Shown piece by piece: positions 48,604 through 60,983 of a stretch of 64,000 nucleotides of DNA (the stretch's first letter is position 1; each line of letters begins with the position of its first letter). Location of the stretch: positions 24,055,201 through 24,119,200 of the forward strand of contig NC_092670.1 in assembly GCF_964355755.1 (NCBI RefSeq). The letters are read 5' to 3'. The notes below the pieces were generated by a model, which had not been told where the DNA came from, searched no databases, and worked only from the letters and a program-made list of their open reading frames with translations. The position numbers and the translations under genes are program-made. Source of the DNA: Antedon mediterranea. Taxonomy: Eukaryota; Echinodermata; Crinoidea; Comatulida; Antedonidae.

Positions 48604-50990
48604 TACTCTAGTAGCTAGATCAACTTTCGTATGCACTTTGAGGTCCAGAGAATTTGACTTCAGAAATTGGTTTAGGGTGGTCAAACAATCATTTTTGGCT
48701 TGGTTACACATTTTTTAAATGTGGCGAAAGGTCAAAAGGTCAGGATGAAAGGTCATAAGACCAAACACCAATATGTCCTTAAATCTCAACAACCACTGGC
48801 CACAGCGAGGTAATTTACAGTCTCAAATTGATCAGAAGGTATACATTTATATTCAGTCTAATGGAACATTTTAGTCAAAAATGACCGGAAATTTCTGACT
48901 TTTGACCCACAACCCAGGGCATGTATGTATCTCCGTTACTACTGGTCGTAGACACTTGAATTTAGTTTTAAATTGTTCGAAATATATATTTTGTTATTTT
49001 TTACACATTTTGAAAAATGTTACAAAAAGTCAAAGGGTCAGGTCAAGGGTTATATGAACAAATAAAAAAAGGTACTTGTATCTCGGCAACCACTGGTCGC
49101 AGCAAGTCAATTTTAGTCTTAAAATGTTCAAAAGGCATGTATTTATATTCCGTCTAATGGGGCATTTTAGTAAAAAATGATCAGAAATGCCATTTCTGAC
49201 CTTTGACCCACATACCAGGGCATCTTCATGTCTCTGTAAGTACTGGTCGTAGAAACTTAAATTTGGTATCAAATTGTTAGAAATATACATATTTATATTC
49301 ATTGTAATAGAAAATGTGGTTAATAGATGAACAGAAATAGTACTACATATTACTAATGTTTCATACAAAAAACATATCTCTACACAACTTATCCTTAGAC
49401 AGTAATGTTATGCAATAACTGATACTTTAAATTGTTTCAATTTCAAGTACTAGTTATTGCTGTCCCCGAGGACATTTTGATAGAAACGTCAAGCTCAACA
49501 GTTCTTTTCAGAATGCTAGTAACATGCCATAAGTATCCGATTAAACGCCCCGGGAATTTATTGTTTAAAAGGGTTTTTAGGGGGAGTGGAAGCATCTTTA
49601 TTTGGGGTATAATATGGGAATATGTTTAATCAAATAAATACCACCTAGATGTAAAAAAATACGGCACAATTGATATCAAAAAGTGATAAAATTATGTCAA
49701 AATGCTTGGTAAATTGTAGATTACGGTAGTTAGTGAAATGTGTTGTGATACAATTATTGTGTAAATGCATGTGGCGGGGCGTTTATTCCGCATGATGTTC
49801 TATTGGAGGGAATGGTGGCGTTTATTTGAGGGAGGCTTTTATTCAAAGCGAGTGTTTATTCGAATAAATACTCTAATTTTAATAATTATAATTCGTTTCT
49901 CAACTGATAAAAGGTACTTTACATGATTCGTTTTCCTCTTTATGCTTTTTAACGAAACGTTTCTGTATTTTAGAATAAAAGTGACACTGTCATAGAGCTA
50001 TAATTGTGAATTTAAATCCGTTATATAAAATATTTAACGTATTCGAACGGGAAAAAAATCATTGACAGGCTATTATTTGTAATTTTATCTATATATTATC
50101 TTGGTTTTTTTCAAATTGGACATTCTCATTGCATTTGCCCTTTAAATGGATCTTCTCCTCCAGGTGCCAGTATAATGATATAAAATAATGACACATCATT
50201 ATCCTGACACGATTGCACTCATAATGGATCTTCACTCTATCATCTGTTTGTTTGTGACTACAATTTGACAACACTCTTTTGCATATTCTTAAATGCCAAT
50301 ACATAGTTTCATTGCTATTGTACAATATGTCCAGCTTTCCTGAAAACACCCTTGTGTGTACTGTAGTACAGTGTTGTAGTATGATTTTATCATGATAACT
50401 TCTGATGCTTTTATTGTCAATGCATTCAGTACCTTAAACATGTCAACGTTTCTAGTGGTATTGATAATAAATCTCCAGAAATAAATATTGTTTTATTATC
50501 TACACTGGGAACAGACGTGTATAATATACACTGACAAAACTTATACATATTATGTATAAGTTTTGTCGGTGACATTCAAAAATGTTATGCAAATAACAAA
50601 ATGTTTATTTCGAACAATTTAAGACCAAAGTCAAGTGTCTACGACCAGTAGTTACGGAGATACATACATGCCCTGGGGTGTGGGTCAAAGGTCAGAAATG
50701 GCATTTCCGGTCATTTTTGACTAAAATGTCCCATTAGACTGAATATAAATGTATACATTCTGATCAATTTGAGACCAAAATTACCTCGCTGTGACCAGTG
50801 GTTATCGAGATTTAAGGACCTATTGGTGTTTAGTTTTATAACCTTTCACCCTGACCTTTTGACCTTTCGTCACATTTTCAAAATGTGTTACCAAGCCAAT
50901 AATGATTGTTTGACCATCCTAAACCAATTTCTGAAGTCAAATTCTCTGGACCTCAAAGTGCATACGAAAGTTGATCTAGCTACTAGAGTA
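48604..50990. repeat. 2.4-kb inverted repeat with ~385-bp arms
   Basis: The left arm 48604-48995 and right arm about 50605-50990 are inverted copies at high identity (CTAGCTAGATCAACTTTCGT against ACGAAAGTTGATCTAGCTAC). They share ACTGGTCGTAGACACTT and AGGTCAAAAGGTCAGG-type phrases. A third, direct, more diverged copy of the inner arm lies at 49010-49290. The 1.3-kb centre is AT-rich without a recognisable ORF. It could be a long-TIR transposon whose coding core is lost. Confidence 0.85.
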
Positions 50991-51236
50991 ACTGTTTTTG
51001 GATCTTTTTAATTGTTAATACATTTATTTGGAGTGAGTTTTGGCATGACATGACTGTAAACACTGAGCTGAAATCAGGATGAGTCTTACGCGCGCCTGTA
51101 GACGCATTCATGAATGGATGCTGGTCATCTCGTACCCAAACCAACCCGTACCCATAAATAACAAGGCCAACAGCCATAAGTCGCGTGTTCTCAGAAAAAA
51201 ATGAACTTTCAAAAAGTAATGTACTTTAAAACTTTT

Positions 51237-52145
51237 CTGTACATCAAAACAGTTCAAAAAGTACAGAAAAGCGATAAAACGCATAGTGATACCGGACCGA
51301 CAGACAGACCGACCGACAGACCGACATAGTGAACTATTGAGTCGCGTCCACCCACGCGACTAATTGTCTGTACATCAAAACAGTTCAAAAAGTACAGAAA
51401 AGCGATAAAACGCATAGTGATACCGGACCGACAGACAGACTGACAGACCGACAAACCGACTGACATAGTGAACTATAGAGTCGCGTCCACCCACGCGACT
51501 AATTGTCTGTACATCAAAACAGTTCAAAAAGTACAGAAAAGCGATAAAACGCATAGTGATACCGGACCGACAGACAGACCGACAGACCGACCGGCATAGT
51601 GAACTATAGAGTCGCATCCACCCACGTGACTAATTGTCTGTACATCAAAACAGTTCAAAAAGTACAGAAAAGCGATAAAACGCATAGTGATACCGGACCG
51701 ACAGACAGACCGACAGACCGACCGACATAGTGAACTATAGAGTCGCGTCCACCCACGCGACTAATTGTCTGTACATCAAAACAGTTCAAAAAGTACAGAA
51801 AAGCGAAAAACGCATAGTGATACCGACAGAGAGACCGACATAGTGAACTATAGAGTCGCGTCCACCCACGCGACTAATTGTCTGTACATCAAAACAGTTC
51901 AAAAATACAGAAAAGCGATAAAACGCATAGTGATACCGGACCGACATACAGACCGACAGACCGACCGACATAGTGAACTATAGAGTCGCGTCCACTTACG
52001 CGACTAATTGTTTGTACATCAAAACAGTTCAAAAAGTACAGAAAAGCGATAAAACGCATAGTGATACCGGACCGACAGACAAACTGACAGACCGACAGAC
52101 CGACAGATCTACAGACCGATATAGTGAACTATAGAGTCGCGTTAT
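51237..52145. repeat. Seven-copy ~130-bp satellite array
   Basis: Units start near 51238, 51368, 51507, 51638, 51769, 51882 and 52012 (periods 113-139 bp). Each unit is CTGTACATCAAAACAGTTC, AAAGCGATAAAACGCATAG, an expandable (GACC/GACA)n tetranucleotide core, CATAGTGAACTATAGAGTCG, and a small palindrome AGTCGCGT...ACGCGACT. Length differences come mainly from the tetranucleotide core. Open frames here are repeat artefacts. Degenerate single units lie at 52595-52705 (direct) and at 53590-53640 and 54715-54795 (inverted). Confidence 0.93.
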
Positions 52146-54149
52146 AACGTAATTTCGAGTTGAAAAGTAAGTCAAGAAAACAGAAATCGGGCAAAAAGAG
52201 TGCGCAATAACATTTAACGCGTAGGGCGCGCGCAAACATCTGTGCACTCATGGCAATTTTGTAAACGCTTAAAATTGCCTGAAACGTACTCTTATTTCAT
52301 CGAAAATAAATTTTGAAAATTTTAAGCGCGCGTACGCATGCATTACATGCGCTACGCACGTAATTGTATTGCCATATGATGATTTATGCCCTGAAATTTA
52401 TGAGTATCAAATTTTATTTAATTGTGATTCATGGTTATGAAGATATGATTACAAACGTGATTTCGTTAAATCGTGCGTAGACCGCGTAATTTTTTATTGC
52501 GCACCGTGAAAACATAACCACATCGATTCCTGGCCATAAGGAATATACTGTGAAAAATTGACTTAGCTAGATTAAACTGTTATCAAGATAAGGTCAGAAA
52601 GCGATAAAACGCATAGTGATACCGGACCGACAGACAGACCGACAGACCGACAGACCGACCGACCGACCGACATAGTGAACTATAGAGTCGCGTCCACGCG
52701 ACTAAAAAGGCTTAACATGTTCTACGATATATATGGTCAAAAGGTATGGCAAATAATAATTAGGCCTTAATTTAACTTCCTTAACCTTAAATGCATGTCT
52801 AAATTGTTATGTTCTTATGCCTGGTATGTAAGTATTATAAATAACTTTATGTTTTCTTTGCATTATAGTCAAGTGCTCTCACACGTCTTGATACGACGAG
52901 TACGCTGAATAATCCATACCTAATGAAAGGAGATAACAAGGAGAATAAAAAGAAGAAAAAGCAGGAAAAGGACGAAAAGAAAGAGGTGGAGAAGAAGGAA
53001 AAGAAAGAGGTGGAGAAGAAGGAAAAGAAAGAGGTGGAGATGAGAACAAGAAAGAGAAGAAGGAAAAGAATGATGAGTAGAAAAAGGAAAAGAAAGAAAA
53101 AAAGAAAGAGGAGAAAGTGCAGAATAGCACGGTAATTAATATTTATATTAATTTAATTACAGATGAAAATAACTTGACCATTTTGTTTTACCTAAAGTCT
53201 AAAGTGGCAGGTCATATCATTAATGTGATACCAATCGAAACATTTTATGAGGAGGAAGACGATGAGGAGGAAGGGAAGGAGAAAAAGAACAAAAAAGAGG
53301 AGAGGAAAGCAAAGAAGAAAAAGGAAAAAGAAAAGAAGGAAAAGAAAGATGAGGATATTAGCGAAAAGAAAGAAAACAAGGCCATATAGATGGCTGCAGT
53401 CGCGTGCTTAGTGTTTACTGACCGACCGACCAACCTACCAACTGACCGAAATTACTGAACATGTTTAAAAATGTTGAAATGTTTAAAAACAGTTATTTTT
53501 TTTAAATTTACACGTGCGTAGCCTGTCACTTTTGACGTGCTCGTATAACGTAATTTCGAGTTGAAAAGTAAGTCAAGAAAACAGAAATCGGTCTGTCTGT
53601 CGGTCCGGTATCACTATGCGTTTTATCGCTTTCTGACCTTATCTTGATATCAGTTTAATCTAGCTAAGTCAATTTTTCACAGTATATTCCTTATGGCCAG
53701 GAATCGATATGGTTACGTTTTCACGGTGCGCAATAAAAAATTACGCGGTCTACGCACGATTTAACGAAATCACGTTTGTAATCATCAAATCAAATCAAAT
53801 CAAATAAACATTTATTTCTTTCATTCATATTTGAGTAAAAAACATTATAATTTCTGATATTTTATAAATAAATATTTTTTTTTTTTTTTTCAGATTTAAT
53901 ACAGTAAATCATAATGTATAAAAAGATAATTCAGTTATATACAAAATGAAAGAGGCAAAAAAACCCAAGAAAGTATCGATCAATTGGAAACAAAAATCCA
54001 ATTGAAACTTGTATGTTGGGAAGCCATGTAAGAAGATTATATACTTATATATATAAATGTAAACATATAACTACACATATACATAAAGATCAACAGACAC
54101 ACACACACACACCAACAGAAAAGGAAGCAATTTCGAAAAAGTTTCTAAA

Positions 54150-54186
<37 letters not shown>

Positions 54187-54800
54187 TCATATTCACAACC
54201 ATGAATCACAATTAAATAAAATTTGGTACTCATAAATTTCACGGCATAAATCATCATATGGCAATACAATTACGTGCGTAGCGCATGTAACGCATGCGTA
54301 CGCGCGCTTAAAATTTTCAAAATTTAGTTTCGATGAAATAAGAGTACGTTTCAGGCAATTTTAAGCGTTTACAAAATTGCCATGAGTAACAAAACCACAA
54401 AGTAACGCGCGCACGCGCATTTAAAATTTTAAAATGCGCAAAATTCATTTTTAATCAACTTTCTACGTGTTTCTTGTCATTTTGAGCATGTCATTTAATT
54501 CCCATACGCGCGCATATTTTTACGCGCGTGGTGCTCACGTAGCGTTAAATACATACTTTTTTCGCGTGATTTATGTTTTTGCAGCCTTTTCTAATAATTT
54601 TACCATCTTTTAAACAATTTCGACTTAAAATTACGTCATACGAGCACGTCGAATTGGATAATTTGCGCACGTTTTTGATGAAAAAGTTAAAAAATTCGTC
54701 AAAATTATGCCTTTTTAGTCGCGTGGACGCGACTATAGTTCACTATGTCGGTCGGTCTGTCTGTCGGTCTGTCTGTCGGTCCGGTATCATTATTCATTGT
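52138..54800. mobile_element. Broken inverted repeat family around GA-rich core
   Basis: CGTAATTTCGAGTTGAAAAG at 52145 recurs at 53548. The block 52310-52590 (GCGCGCGTACGCATGCATTA, then AATTGTATTGCCATATGATG) recurs inverted as two pieces, 53625-53785 and 54230-54385. The pieces are separated by a retroelement 3' end. The 54390-54715 block matches the interior of the TIR element at 10368-11557. Several layers of insertion and inversion are evident; exact element borders cannot be set by eye. Confidence 0.6.
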
Positions 54801-55623
54801 AGCACGCGACTTAATGGCTGTTGGCCTTGTTATTAGTACTACTGTGGCTTTCATATTATTGTTTATGGTAATTTAAAAACAGATGAACATAACCATTTTG
54901 TTTACCTATTAAAGTCCGAATCGGCAGACAATATCATAACCTTAACACCAATTCAAAGATTTGTTGAGGAGGAAGAACTCGAAGGAGAAGAGAAGGTAAA
55001 AAAGGAAAGAACAAAAAAGAAGAGAGGAAAGAAAAAGAAGGGAAAAAAGAGAGGAAGGAAAAGAAAGACTAGGAGAAGAAGGAAAAGAAAGAAAAAAAGA
55101 AAGAACAGAAGAAGGAGAAGAAGATAGAGGAAAGGAATAAAAAGAAAGAAATGAAGAAGCAGAATGAGAAGAAAAAGGAGGGAAAAGGTATGATGATAGT
55201 ATTTTTCATCTCTTAAATCAATTATAGTTATATAGTGAATAACAATATTAATAGAAATTACATAACTTCGACTGAAATAGTTAATTATCAATGCTATTCA
55301 GATTCTAAACAAGAGTTGGATAGACAATTATCTTCTACTGCACAACCTGGCCGAGAAGGAGCAGCATGTAATGCATGGGCAGGGAATGAGGAAGTGAAGG
55401 AGATTGTATTACCAAAACCTAATTTCTTCAATGCATTAAGAGGAAAACTAGGATTTAAAGACAACAATACCAACACCATCAAATTTATAGTAAGTATACG
55501 ATAAAGCTGTTGATATAGAACGTATTGATTTAAAATGATAACTGAAATATTGGTAAAACAAATATTGCTTATTTAAAGTGTTTTATTACTTATTCTACTT
55601 AGGCTGACTTCGATGATATTTAA
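52873..55623 (+). CDS. Possible Lys/Glu-rich lineage-specific gene (uncertain)
   Basis: An open segment after a TTATAG acceptor at 52872 reads SSALTRLDTTSTLNNPYLMK and then a K/E repeat. At 53150-53390 ITDENNLTILFYLKSKVAG is followed by IPIETF, an acidic run and another K/E-rich run. At about 54885-55130 a diverged paralogue reads TDEHNHFVYLLKSESADNII, then EEE and K/R-rich. A final pair of segments, 55228-55489 and 55603-55623, is joined by GTAAGT/TTAG signals in phase 0 (ending VLPKPNFFNALRGKLGFKD, then ADFDDI and a stop). Frames break within the GA-rich runs, so this may be a real fast-evolving gene, a duplicated pseudogene, or GA microsatellite with chance frames. I do not recognise a family. 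Confidence 0.25.
53785..54190 (-). mobile_element. Retroelement 3' end, (TTTGA)n-type tail, minus orientation
   Basis: On the minus strand the sequence ends AAATGTTTATTTGATTTGAT and a TTTGATTTGAT-type tail at 53785-53805. An oligo-A run on the plus strand lies at 54153-54181. It interrupts the inverted repeat described for 52138-54800, so it inserted later. No ORF remains. Confidence 0.5.
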
Positions 55624-55639
55624 TGAATATACTGAATCA

Positions 55640-58120
55640 GTGCCCCACCATAGAGCAGTCTTAGGACCTCCTACAACACTTTTAAACCAAAGAGATACGG
55701 TGGGCAACTTCATTCTAGGGGTGGATGCTGCCACCTCTGGAATGTTCTAAGTTTTTAGTTAAGGTGAGACATCTTGAAATTGTGAACATTTTTTAATTGA
55801 TATGACTTTTATTGGTCAGTATTGATGTTATCTTATTTTAAAAAGTTGTATTTATTTTTCTCGTTGCAGGAATGGTTTTTGTGTGACTTTTAATGGCGGT
55901 TGGTTTGTGGGGGAGATAAGTGTGTTTGGGTAGGTGAATTTTTTAACTATTCAATGACGCTTTTTTCATCTTTTGACATATTTGTTTTCTTGTTGGGTGG
56001 TTTACCACATGGGTTGGTTATGTTATTTGTTTTGGGGTATGACTGCTGGGTTTGGTGGTGCTTTTATTAACTTACTTTTGCTGAAATAGGGATGTGAAAC
56101 ATTGCAAATTATATGAAGGAAATTACATCTAAGTGGAGAGAGTAAAACAGATGTCTTTAATATGGTTTTTTAAGCGTAAGCGTAACATATTACATGTTTT
56201 GGCATGCTAAAACGTTTTTACTAGGTGAACTAAAGATAATACATTAGTACAAAGGCAATCTGTTTGTTAAACATTTTTATTTTATAATGTACAATACAAC
56301 ATCAGTACATATTATTTGTTAGTTGAACAAAAAGAAATCTCATCATTGTATGGATCATAGTGCCAAACGGTAGGCAGTCTGTGACGACAAAGGTTATTTG
56401 CCATTGAGGATGAATGCACTGGGAAGAGCTACCATCAGTGGGTGTATACATAGGAGCGAGTGTTCTATAACCCAATTGTATTCCGAATGCGTATGGGTCT
56501 GTATCTGCTGTTTCGTGGTTGGTTAGATGTGCATTCATTTTGAATCTCATAGAATTTGTCTGACTTAATACATTGAAAAGAAAAGGTCGTTGCAACTCGA
56601 ACACGGAGAATTGTATCACTCTGTTAAAGACGCATGCCTATGGTACATGCTTAACATTTAACGCAACCTCTGATTGGTCTAATATTTGAATAAATTAGCA
56701 TCTCTTTTGGGACATCTTTTTTATTTCAGTAATATTGATCTTTACTACAAATGGTGAAATTTTGCTTTTCACTAAATATAGTAACATTATGCAATCGCAG
56801 AAACACTGACTGAACACACTGTATCTTAATTTAAGCTCCTGTGCAGGCATGCGCAGTGTCAATCCGATATAATCACAGACTGTTTGCTTTTTGCTATGAA
56901 TTCACTATGGTACTCTTTAAATTTGACATAGTACAATGATAGGGTTAAAATCTTGCAGAGTTCAACCTGAGATTGCCTTTCTGTCTTATGGTACTGGTAC
57001 TTAACATCAACGTAACGTACTGTGCACAAACAGTGGAAAAAATGCATGTATTTATTGCCAAACCTGAAATAGAAAGAGTTTTAAAACACCAACTAGATTC
57101 GAACGAAAATTAACAAATAAAACAATAGCCATCATTGTTTTTCTGCCTACTAATAACATCTAATCAAATAACATCAATTTATGTCTTATAATAGAAAAGT
57201 TTGTCATGTTTGCTCAGAACTCTCTTACCGAATGGTTTGCTTTTTTCACACCCCTACTAAGCAATTGTGTGTTGATAACTGACCATTAAGCCAATCGGCC
57301 TGCTACATTCATTTAATGTCATTTATGTGAATTTCCAAGCTACTTGTCTCGGATATTGCCCGGAAGGAAATTAATCGATAATTTTTCGAGCTAAAATGAA
57401 ACCTGCCATTATATTCATACGAGTTAAACCCATTTTACTTGCCGCCTTATTTATATATTTAAAGCCACTCGTCATGGAATAAATTATTATATATTGTATT
57501 TGAAAGTGTCCGTATTTCATTAGTGTTTTTAGTACTGTACCACTAAATATTGAAGAATACGCATACTTAGAGACGTACGACATAGCACAGACCATGGGGT
57601 ATACTCTATGCACAGACCGACATACCGTAGATTGACAGACAGACCAGCATAACCGATATAATTTCTAGTATTGAAGTAGAAAACAATAGATTCAACTTAA
57701 CCGAAAAGCATTATTACGTTCCATTGACTACTGAACGCAGAGTCACACAAAAAGAATTGATGCATTTCATCAAATACTGCGGCAATAAAATATTGGTGAA
57801 ATTGCGTGAAAAAAATAGGTCATTTACCTCTGACCCGAAAGTGCATCACTATGGCAGATCTACTGTATCAACTAAAAAGTAATTTTTGCCAGAATCACCT
57901 AAAAATTGGGTTTTCATATGTACCAAAGTACAGTATGACACACAAAAATCATGGCTAATGGCAATGTGACTAAATTAGCTTATCTCTCAGATGTGTGTGA
58001 CACCGAATGTAAGGTAATTAAAAGATCGATTGATTGAATGATTATAATAATTGTTTTTTTGCGGTATCTGCTGTAGGCCTACTTCTAAATTGTTTATTAT
58101 AAATTTATTTTAGTTTTATC
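55640..58120. other. Mostly empty region; one minus-strand ORF of note
   Basis: No exon chain is visible. A minus-strand frame at 56302-56619 is listed separately. The other short frames (56859-57047, 57371-57613, both minus) have no splice context or domain that I can recognise. Confidence 0.4.
56302..56619 (-). CDS. Uncharacterised ORF / possible terminal exon
   Basis: This 105-codon frame has balanced composition (HETADTDPYAFGIQLGYRTL, then PTDGSSSQCIHPQWQITFVV) rather than the Asn/Lys/Ile-rich look of random AT-rich frames here. A splice-acceptor-like TTTAACAG lies just upstream (56620-56630 on the minus strand), and an AATAAA lies about 20 nt after the stop. It could be the last exon of an unseen gene or part of a transposon. 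No family recognised. Confidence 0.25.
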   Translation of the reverse strand: MIQFSVFELQRPFLFNVLSQTNSMRFKMNAHLTNHETADTDPYAFGIQLGYRTLAPMYTPTDGSSSQCIHPQWQITFVVTDCLPFGTMIHTMMRFLFVQLTNNMY

Positions 58121-58385
58121 AACGTTGAAATTAGGTCACGACGTCGGACAACCCGATACACTACGTCATTATTTTAACGTTAACGTTGAATTCAGTTTAA
58201 AGTGTGTGATACTTCGTGGTCGATATCTATCGGTACAACGTCACTATTCAACGTTAAAATCGAGGTTGATGTCTGAAAATCCAAGGTCGATATCTACCAT
58301 CGTCGACAACGTTGATAAAATGTTGAAAGTCTGACAATTCAAGGTCAAAACAACGTCGACTATACTCCTGTTAGTTATAGACCGT
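58120..58385. mobile_element. CAACGT-rich MITE-like repeat
   Basis: CAACGTTGAAATTAGGTCAC opens the block, and the words AACGTT, CAACGTC and GGTCGATATCTA recur through it on both strands. This is the style of a widespread family of short non-autonomous DNA elements with AACGTTGA words. Borders are not certain; no ORF is supported. Confidence 0.5.
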
Positions 58386-58724
58386 GTTCGTACGGCGATT
58401 GAAATACACGTTTATTTGGTTTTTACCCTTGGGGTAAAACCCATACGACGTTCGTACGAATAAACAAAGTACCGGTAAGCTGACACGAAACCAATTAAGA
58501 TCGGAATTCTTAGGTCAAAAAGCGCCCTCTGTGCGTCGACCCATATCAATTGACATGGCGTGTTGACAAATTCAACTGGATATTGCATGTCGTTTCGCGC
58601 GCGAATCGTTCAATTATTATTTTTCAATCGACAACCAGACCTATATATTTATAATACATCGAATACAATTTACTTTTTAAATAAATAATGATCGAAAATC
58701 CTGCTAACGTATGTTGTTTGTTGA

Positions 58725-59066
58725 CCACGTGTATTTATCGTGCGAGCCGAACTATTGTTGTGGAAATTCCATTTAATGTACACGCACTGTACCCCTCTTG
58801 TAAAAATCACCACGTGTATTTATCGTGCGAGCCGAACTATTGTTGTGGAAATTCCATTTAATGTACACGCACTGTACCCCTCTTGTAAAAATCACCACGT
58901 GTATTTATCGTGCGAGCCGAACTATTGTTGTGAAAATTCCATTTAATGTACACGCACTGTACCCCTCTTGTAAAAATCACCACGTGTATTCATCGTGCGA
59001 GCCGAACTATTGTTGTAAAATTCCATTTAACACGCACTGTACCCCTCTTATCGTGCGAGCCGAACG
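58725..59066. repeat. 85-bp tandem repeat, four copies
   Basis: Copies begin CCACGTGTATTTATCGTGCG at 58725, 58810, 58895 and 58980, with exactly 85-bp spacing for three intervals. The fourth is shortened and a final GTGCGAGCCGAAC fragment follows to about 59066. Each unit contains an E-box CACGTG. The overlapping open frames shift register from copy to copy (85 is not a multiple of 3) and are not genes. Confidence 0.95.
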
Positions 59067-59069
59067 GTT

Positions 59070-60186
59070 GATGTGGTAATTCACAGACACCAGGCTACCA
59101 CAATACAGAACTCCCTGCCGTTACATGTACATTATAAGCCACCGATTCGCAAGTTCAGGTCACCGGAAAAAAACCAACGAGTTGATTATTTATATATAAT
59201 TTTACAAAACAATAGATATACATTCGCATTCGCAAAAAGAACATTTTAAACAATAATTGTTAAACAATCAGAAAGCTTATTTGAGGTCGCGATTTGACAT
59301 GATCCCGTTAACGCTTGATTAATTATACCCCGAGGCAGCGTGTAATTGGAATGGGATTGAAATAACCAGTAAAGTTGGTGGATTTTTCATCCAGATGGTT
59401 TTCTAATTTTTTATAGCCAGAGGCATAAGTTAATTGCCACACGCGACCTCACAGTTGGAAGTACACGGTAGTTTCAGTCCCGTCCGAACGGGCCCATAGT
59501 AATCTCATTTACTTTAGCAGTCCGTGACCAATTATCTCAGTCTGTATATTTTTTGTTGGTCAAATAATTGAGAATAAATATGAAAATAATTTTATGGCAT
59601 TTTTGTTTTATTGGCTCCATGGTTTAACCAGGGAGTTGTTATTAGAACAACTCCCTGGTTTAACAAGTTGCACCAACCATTTTTTTTTTGCCATTAACAA
59701 AGATACTATCTTTGCCATTAATTAAATAAATTAATATACTGCCCTCTTTAGTTCCATTCTAACAATAATACACAAACACAATTTTTATCTGTGTATCAGA
59801 GGTGTATCATGTGCGATTTGTTTAATTTTGGTAGCTATTAAGTCTAGTTTAAGTTACCCAAAACGTAAACAAAGTTGTTGTTGTCAACGAAATAAAAAAA
59901 CATATAATTACTCAAAATGTATTTGTAGTAAGAAAGGCTGGATAACTAGCCTAAAATAGACCTATCATCAGGGCCTGGACTAGGTCTAGGAATTGTCGAC
60001 TGAGGGCGCAATTTGTTTACAACGTTCGTGGCCAAAAACGATCATTTTCGGAGATGTTTTAGACCTTATATTTCGAAAACTACAAGTCAGATTTTCGTAA
60101 TTCTTTCTTTATTGGAATATTTAAACAAAATACTAACATATAGTGTTTAAATTGGTTGAAAAATAACAACTTTTAATTTTGCATCG
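59070..60186. other. Intergenic sequence upstream of NUBP2
   Basis: No gene seen. It contains a hairpin at 59622-59661 in which TTAACCAGGGAGTTGTT is mirrored by AACAACTCCCTGGTTTAA. A single arm of the same repeat (GGTTTAACCAGGGAGTTGT) is at about 33262-33281 in intron 2 of the receptor gene. Confidence 0.5.
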
Positions 60187-60440
60187 TTATCCCTACTAGC
60201 CTAGGCCTAGCTAGGAGTAGGCCTAGCCCTAGGCCTAGCTAGGCCTAGTAGCTAGCTAGTCTAACCTGTCTAGCCCTATGTTAGTTTAGGAGGCTACTCT
60301 ACTGTACTAGCCTAGCTAGTTAGTGAGCGTGTCTACTGTTTTAGACAAGCCTAGCTAGTAGTATTAGGCCTAGAAAAGTAGTAATACATTACGGGATCCA
60401 CTACTAGTAGGAGGAGGCCGTGGCCATTAATATTTATTAA
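60187..60440. repeat. TAGGCC/CTAG-rich island upstream of NUBP2
   Basis: A 250-bp block made mostly of GGCCTAGCTAGG, CCTAGGCCTAG and CTAGCTAG words lies about 540-800 bp before the NUBP2 start codon. An acceptor-like TTTTTATAG stands 5 nt before that ATG, so this island may lie near a first, untranslated exon or promoter. It resembles the island at 8510-8720 beside the other housekeeping gene. Confidence 0.6.
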
Positions 60441-60983
60441 TAATAATTATTATATTAAAATATAGTAGCTTCTAGTATTCTACTCCAAATATACTGTATG
60501 TAGCTGTATAATATAATAAATAATTGACTATCTAGATGGCCTCACTAGTTAGTAGTACTTGTACAACCCTACCTACTCAAGTGTCAATTTTTTAGAACAT
60601 GTTTGACCATTGATTCATCAGTGGAAAATTATAAATTCCATTTTAATAGGCCTATTTATGTCATTTGCATATAAAATATACATAGAAATTATGTTTGCTC
60701 CCAGATATAGAAAAACAGATTTCAAAGTGTCGCATTGCTTTCGTACAATATACTGAATGGCTGCTGGATAAAAGCTGTTACGAAACCTATTTGTACGAGA
60801 GATGATGGACTGGTAACGTCTACCGCTACGTAACACCTCAAATACATTATGCATGGGATGAGTAGAATTTTGCAATATAGAATGTGTTTTTTTAATTAAT
60901 CCATTTTCAGATAGGGTTATCACTATAAGTTTTTTGAAATTATAGGCAGATTTTTGAATATTAGTTATGTTTTTATAGGCTAG

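Noticed and set aside
51237-52145. Regularly spaced repeats considered as a CRISPR array
   Set aside because: Units are contiguous with no unique spacers, and the sequence is clearly eukaryotic with spliced genes and SINEs.
51254-52247. Ser/Val/Cys-rich frames resembling repeated signal or membrane peptides
   Set aside because: They are satellite-unit translations; the period follows the ~130-bp unit and the tetranucleotide core.
58740-59079. Two overlapping 68-84-codon frames with internal repeats
   Set aside because: The 85-bp unit shifts frame each copy, so the same peptide appears in both overlapping frames; this is a repeat artefact.
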